A DNA stretch of 39,494 nucleotides from Planctomycetaceae bacterium (GTDB lineage: Bacteria; Planctomycetota; Planctomycetia; Planctomycetales; Planctomycetaceae): contig JAKFUF010000118.1 of assembly GCA_021732845.1 (NCBI GenBank), positions 1 to 39,494 on the forward strand, written 5' to 3'. Positions 35,455 through 39,494 of this stretch are shown here, piece after piece. Both the position numbers and the translations under genes were made by a program. The notes under the pieces were generated by a model, which was not told the origin of the DNA, did no database searches, and saw nothing but the letters and a program-made list of their open reading frames with translations. Numbering within the stretch: the first letter of the stretch is position 1; each line of letters starts with the position of its first letter.

Positions 35455-38400
35455 CGACCGACAGCCGTTCGCACTCACAGGTTGACCCGGCGCTGGAACG
35501 CGCTCTCACTGAATGTATTGAGGCCATCGAGTCTGGACAAACAACATCGGTTGATGATTGGGTCGTCAAGTACCCAGAGTTCGCTGGTCCGCTGCGGGAA
35601 CTGATTGCGAATCATGGACGGCTGAATGAAATTGTCGCCCGATTGCCAGCCGGTCCGGCCGATCTGAATGAGCGCACGATCTTGAGCGCGGACGCGGAAT
35701 TGGATTCGGCCCAAGAGAAAGCCAACCAGATCCGCTACTTCGGTGACTATGAGCTGATTGAAGAGATTGCACGCGGGGGGATGGGCGTTGTCTTTCGCGG
35801 GAAGCAGGTGAGTCTCAATCGCCCCGTCGCGGTCAAGATGATTCTCTCAGGCGAGCTCGCCTCGCCGGATGATGTGGCCCGTTTTCGCTTAGAGGCGGAA
35901 GCCGCGGCCAATCTGGATCACCCTGGGATTGTCCCCATCTATGAGATTGGCGAATCCCAGGGGCAGCATTACTTCAGCATGAAGTACATCGCGGGCCAGA
36001 GTCTGGCGACCCGCCTCAAGCAGCGAACAGCGGGGGGCGACCAAGCGCTTTTGAACAAAGAGGAGATTCGGCAGGAAGTCCGACTCTTGGCTGCGGTTGC
36101 CCGCGCGGTCCACTACGCGCATCAGCGCGGCATCATTCATCGTGACCTGAAGCCCGCGAACATCCTGATTGACGCCGAAGGCCATCCGCATGTCACGGAT
36201 TTCGGCCTCGCCAAGCGAATGACGGGCGATAGCCAATTGACGCGGACCGGAGCCATCGTGGGAACGCCGAGTTACATGTCACCCGAGCAGGCGGGGGGCG
36301 ACAGCGCGGCCGTTACGACGGCGACGGACATCTACGGACTCGGAGCCATTCTTTATGCGGTCCTCACCGGTCACGCACCGTTCGAGGGGGCCCATCCCCT
36401 GGAGACCTTGCAACGAGTCCAAAACGAAGCGCCGCGTAAACCGAGTGGCCTCTCGCCACAGGTCGACCGCGACCTGGATTCAGTCTGTGGCAAGTGTCTG
36501 GCGAAGAATCCCGAAGATCGTTACCGCTCGGCCGGGGAGTTCGCCGACGATCTTGAACGCTGGTTGAGCGGGGAGCCCGTGACGGCCGCGCCACCGAATG
36601 CGGCGACCGTCCTGTGGCGCTGGCTCTCCGCGAACTTCCGTGTGGCGGCGGCGGTACTGATCCTCGGCGTCGTGACCGGATGGCTGGTCATCGAGCCGGC
36701 ACGAATGACGCAGGCGCACAATGTTGGTTCGTATCTTGGAATCTACCGCGGATCGTTTCCCACTCTCCAGCCTCCGGTCATCCTCATTCGGCTGGCCGAG
36801 TATCCCCAATGGTTGGGTGTCGGTTCATTTCTGCTTGGGGTGGGTTGTTTTCTGAGCATGGGGTGGTGGTCTGACTGGCTGGTTCGCCCCAAATCAACAG
36901 CCACTGCGGTCCTCACCGGCTTGGCTCTCGGCGGGACGGCGGCGGTGACGGCGTTTTTCGGCGGCGTCGGCTGGACGGCATTGAGCCAGCAGGCAGTGTG
37001 GCCAATCCACGCGGATTTAGAGTTGCTGGCCGGAACGATCGATAACGACACGTCCTTTAGCGAAGGTCGTCGTCTCGCTGAAACATACCCCGGCGTCCGC
37101 GCCCGTCAGGTAATGAAAAAGGCGCTCGCGGACCTGGAAACGGGGATACCGGTCGCGCTGGGGTATGGACTGCTATTCTCCTTGAATCTGTTGCTGCTTC
37201 CCGCCGTTTTGCAGACGTTCGCCGCTTTCTGGATGCGACAGCGTGGGGATGGATTGTGGCAACGGCTGTTCTATCTGGTTGAACTGTCGATACCGCTGGC
37301 GGTCATCCTCGGTGGCAGCGGATATTTGGTGTATCAGCGCCCACGAATCGTCCTGGAGGTCATGGCTTTTGCGGTCATTGCCTGGTTGGTCATCGAATCC
37401 ACTCGACGCTGGACACAGTCGGCCCGCCGTGGCGTGCTGACAGTCGTCATCCTCGCCGGGCTGTTTGCTCTGGGTTTGGCGGTTGGTCCCGACAAACTCT
37501 TGTTCGGTGGACAGTTCGGAAGCGGTCCTGGTGGAAACAACCCGGCTCTCTACATCGTCGGTGCCATTGCTGCGGCGACTGTTGTCGCTCAACGGTGGCC
37601 CTGGTGGCGCTATGGCGTTTATGCAATTTGGATCACCACGCTACTCAGCACGTTCACGGGACCCGGCCTGACCTTTCCCACGACGCCTCTCGAAATCGAG
37701 ACGAGTGTGCGGAACTCGGCTGTGGGAATGATTCTCGTGATTATCCTGACCGGCATCGGCCGCTGGTTCTGTTCCACCTTGACCTGGAAGCAGTGGCACG
37801 CCGCGCGGGATGCCGCCGCTTCAACTCCCCTGGCCATCTCCCGCAGGAGAAGGTGGCTGATACATGGGGGAATTGCCGCAGGCTGCGCGATCTTGATCGC
37901 CATCGCAGTGCTAATCCCGCTCATCATCCGCCATGACCGCCACGCAAAACTCGCGGACGCCATTGATCGGAATCAGCCCGACAGCATTCCTGAGATCAAA
38001 CGACTGGTCACGGAGGGGGCTGACATAAAGACGCGGGGATTCGACAATGCGGTCGCGATGGTGGCCGCGTACTGGAACGATCCAGGACTGCTCAAACAGT
38101 CCATGGACGCCGGTCTCGACCCCAACGCTCAAGACAGCTTCGGCAATACGGCTTTGCACTTCGCAGCTTTTGCTCCGAGCGTGGAACCGACGCGGCTGCT
38201 ATTGGCGGCGGGGGCGCAGGTCAATGTTCAAAGCAATCGGGGAGAGACTCCGCTGATGGGAGCGGTGCGCAATGCGCAGTTCGATCAGATGAAGCTGCTT
38301 CTCGCCGCAGGCGCCGAGGTCGATGTGGCAAGCAAGAGTGGCGAGACGGCGGTATCGATTGCGCGGTCCCTCAAGCCCGGCGGTCCGCGGCCCATGCGTC

Positions 38401-38465
38401 CCGATCTCACGGCTGACGACTTTGTACGGCTGCTTCAGGATATACCCAACCCGAGCAGCAGGTGA
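35451..38465 (+). CDS. Polytopic Ser/Thr protein kinase with C-terminal ankyrin repeats
   Basis: This is a 1004-residue protein. The kinase domain (about 100-372) is complete: IARGGMGVVF loop, Lys129, HRDLKPAN (230-237), DFG (250-252), SPEQ segment. Residues 1-75 form the small helical N-terminal region seen in kinases of this phylum. From about 395 to 845 some eleven hydrophobic helices follow, an unusually large membrane part. Residues about 865-990 contain ankyrin repeats (DSFGNTALHFAAF, NRGETPLMGAVRN, KSGETAVSIARS). The gene overlaps the sigma factor gene by 4 nt. It may gauge a membrane signal and act on the sigma factor. Confidence 0.92.
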   Translation: MTTDSRSHSQVDPALERALTECIEAIESGQTTSVDDWVVKYPEFAGPLRELIANHGRLNEIVARLPAGPADLNERTILSADAELDSAQEKANQIRYFGDYELIEEIARGGMGVVFRGKQVSLNRPVAVKMILSGELASPDDVARFRLEAEAAANLDHPGIVPIYEIGESQGQHYFSMKYIAGQSLATRLKQRTAGGDQALLNKEEIRQEVRLLAAVARAVHYAHQRGIIHRDLKPANILIDAEGHPHVTDFGLAKRMTGDSQLTRTGAIVGTPSYMSPEQAGGDSAAVTTATDIYGLGAILYAVLTGHAPFEGAHPLETLQRVQNEAPRKPSGLSPQVDRDLDSVCGKCLAKNPEDRYRSAGEFADDLERWLSGEPVTAAPPNAATVLWRWLSANFRVAAAVLILGVVTGWLVIEPARMTQAHNVGSYLGIYRGSFPTLQPPVILIRLAEYPQWLGVGSFLLGVGCFLSMGWWSDWLVRPKSTATAVLTGLALGGTAAVTAFFGGVGWTALSQQAVWPIHADLELLAGTIDNDTSFSEGRRLAETYPGVRARQVMKKALADLETGIPVALGYGLLFSLNLLLLPAVLQTFAAFWMRQRGDGLWQRLFYLVELSIPLAVILGGSGYLVYQRPRIVLEVMAFAVIAWLVIESTRRWTQSARRGVLTVVILAGLFALGLAVGPDKLLFGGQFGSGPGGNNPALYIVGAIAAATVVAQRWPWWRYGVYAIWITTLLSTFTGPGLTFPTTPLEIETSVRNSAVGMILVIILTGIGRWFCSTLTWKQWHAARDAAASTPLAISRRRRWLIHGGIAAGCAILIAIAVLIPLIIRHDRHAKLADAIDRNQPDSIPEIKRLVTEGADIKTRGFDNAVAMVAAYWNDPGLLKQSMDAGLDPNAQDSFGNTALHFAAFAPSVEPTRLLLAAGAQVNVQSNRGETPLMGAVRNAQFDQMKLLLAAGAEVDVASKSGETAVSIARSLKPGGPRPMRPDLTADDFVRLLQDIPNPSSR

Positions 38466-38574
38466 TCACAAGAAGCCAATATGGGCTTTCCGCCATCGTC
38501 CGCGGCGAAAGGTCCGTGAACAGGCATCAACGACGTGGAGGTCTTTGCGATATTCTTCGCGAAAGCAGCGAAAG

Positions 38575-38917
38575 ATCGATCTCCACGGCGGACGGATCGC
38601 CGCCGACCTCAACGCGCGCTGGCCGTTTGGCGACGGCGAAGTCGGCGTCTTCCGGGCGCACGACGCCCTCAAACATCTCCGCGATCCGATCCACACGATG
38701 AAGGAACTCCATCGTTGCCTGGCCCCACAAGGCTGGCTGCTCTCGCAGACCCCCAGCATCGACGGCCGCGGAGCGTTCCAAGACCCTACGCATGTCTCGT
38801 TTTGGAACTCGAACTCGTTCTGGTACTACACCCGCGCCGACCAGAACCGCTTCATCGATTGCCCCGTCCGTTTCCAGGCCAACCGCCTGAAGAACTTCTT
38901 TCCCAGCGAATCGCACC
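38575..38917 (+). pseudogene. Methyltransferase-like fragment (copy 3)
   Basis: About 114 codons are roughly 87% identical to copy 2 in DNA, reading [20 protein letters not shown] through NRFIDCPVRFQANRLKNFF and then diverging at FPSES. Compared with copy 2, 45 nt are missing between two TCGATCT repeats, joining the two halves in frame. Neither a start nor the normal C-terminus is present. Confidence 0.75.
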
Positions 38918-38997
38918 CCACTGCATTGCCTTTCCGTTCGCTGGCGGCAGCAACCCCATGAGGACCCCACAGACGCTGGTCCGCAGGAGGTGGCGTT

Positions 38998-39306
38998 ATG
39001 AGCGAAACCTCTCTGAGTTTGCTGGAACGAGTGCGAGGCGACGTGACTGATGAAGCATGGCAGAAGTTGATTGAGGTTTATTCAGCGCTGTTGCGATCTT
39101 GGCTGACGCGATTCGAGGTTGGCTCAGCCGACGCAGATGATTTGGTTCAAGAAGTCTTACTGACTCTCTCCCGCGACCTGCGGAATTTCGGCATGACGCC
39201 GTTTTGGGCTGCGCACTCAACACAAAGCCTCAAGCCACAATATTTTGTGTCGAAAGATCTTGTGGCATTTTCGGCCCAGCGTGAAAAAAAAGGGCCGCGG
39301 GTGTAA
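38998..39306 (+). pseudogene. Truncated ECF sigma factor
   Basis: A near-perfect ribosome-binding site (AGGAGGT) precedes the ATG. The first 64 or so residues are a normal start of a planctomycete ECF factor (MSETSLSLLERV, VGSADADDLVQEVLLTLSRD). After DLRNFG the sequence becomes unrelated and AT-richer, with a 38-residue tail and stop. Most of region 2 and all of region 4 are lost, so it should not act as a sigma factor. Confidence 0.75.
39220..39266 (+). repeat. Two overlapping, mutually exclusive stem-loops in the tail of the truncated sigma gene
   Basis: ACACAAA (39220-39226) can pair with TTTGTGT (39244-39250), while GCCACAA (39234-39240) can pair with TTGTGGC (39260-39266). The two stems cannot both form. 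They may be the end of a small mobile element. Confidence 0.4.
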
Positions 39307-39392
39307 GAATCAGCGGGGTCATGCACTTTCTATTATGGATTTAGCCGTTCCCTTCGGAACGAAGTTTATCGCGCACGCCTGCGGAGAAGTCC

Positions 39393-39494
39393 ATGCCCGT
39401 CATCCATCCCGCAAAGGAGCAGTTGATCGCGTTCGGGCAGGGAAAGCTGGCGACAGACGAGTCTTCGTCAGTCGAACAGCATCTCGAAGTCTGC
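39393..39494 (+). CDS. Start of a probable Ser/Thr protein kinase, cut by the window edge
   Basis: Thirty-four codons are visible, reading MPVIHPAKEQLIAFGQGKLA and then DESSSVEQHLEVC. This is the usual start of many planctomycete kinases (HPxxEQLxAFGxGKL, then a VExHLxxC zinc-finger-like cysteine). It lies 86 nt after the truncated sigma gene, giving a third sigma-kinase pair. Confidence 0.65.
   Translation, partial: MPVIHPAKEQLIAFGQGKLATDESSSVEQHLEVC

Noticed and set aside
1-39494. CRISPR arrays, rRNA, tRNA genes or a replication origin
   Set aside because: No regularly spaced short repeats, no rRNA or tRNA sequence, and no cluster of DnaA-type boxes were seen.

Overview
The window comes from a bacterium of the phylum Planctomycetota. 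The signs are giant Ser/Thr protein kinases carrying formylglycine-generating-enzyme-like (SUMF1) and WD40 domains, ECF sigma factors placed directly in front of such kinases, ISAzo13-type ('Rhodopirellula') transposase remains, and a fairly GC-rich sequence. Nothing identifies the species. All functions below are read from sequence motifs and remembered family features; no database search was run.

Region 1 (about 1.4-10.2 kb, minus strand) is a sulfide/persulfide oxidation operon read from 9410 down to 1356. In order it encodes an ArsR-type repressor with a palindromic operator just upstream, a rhodanese-DUF2892 membrane protein, a persulfide-dioxygenase-like metallo-beta-lactamase with two rhodanese domains, a 61-residue membrane protein, a TauE/SafE exporter, a type II (mitochondrial-like) sulfide:quinone oxidoreductase, a SAM methyltransferase, an exported methyltransferase/His-rich/DsrE fusion, and a TsdA-like diheme cytochrome. 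The genes fit one route: sulfide to persulfide (SQR), persulfide to sulfite (dioxygenase), sulfane-sulfur transfer to thiosulfate (rhodaneses), export of sulfite/thiosulfate/sulfonates (TauE), and periplasmic thiosulfate-tetrathionate chemistry (TsdA). A VIT1/CCC1-type transporter lies upstream of the repressor.

Region 2 (10.3-20.1 kb, plus strand) begins with a pile of repeat debris. It then holds a two-domain fasciclin protein and a cluster of SDR-DUF2867 protein, membrane protein, SRPBCC protein, FAD oxidoreductase, membrane protein and Bcp peroxiredoxin. Two secreted polyhydroxybutyrate-depolymerase-like esterases and a chimeric, truncated hydrolase pseudogene follow. Two genes in the cluster are broken in readable ways: an 8-bp tandem duplication in the SRPBCC gene, and a 97-bp internal inversion in the FAD gene.

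Region 3 (20.1-25.6 kb) is a mobile-DNA scar. A P-type cation ATPase and two small membrane proteins lie between the N-terminal and C-terminal halves of one integrase-type transposase, in permuted order. An ISAzo13-type remnant abuts one break. A truncated methyltransferase-like gene follows; pieces of it recur at four or five places in the window.

Region 4 (25.9 kb to the end) holds three ECF sigma factor-kinase pairs: sigma plus a 2482-residue kinase with a duplicated SUMF1-WD40 module; sigma plus a 1004-residue kinase with many membrane segments and C-terminal ankyrin repeats; and a truncated sigma followed by the first 34 codons of another probable kinase at the window edge. The first two pairs are separated by a 294-nt hairpin-rich repeat that also occurs at 10.4 kb.
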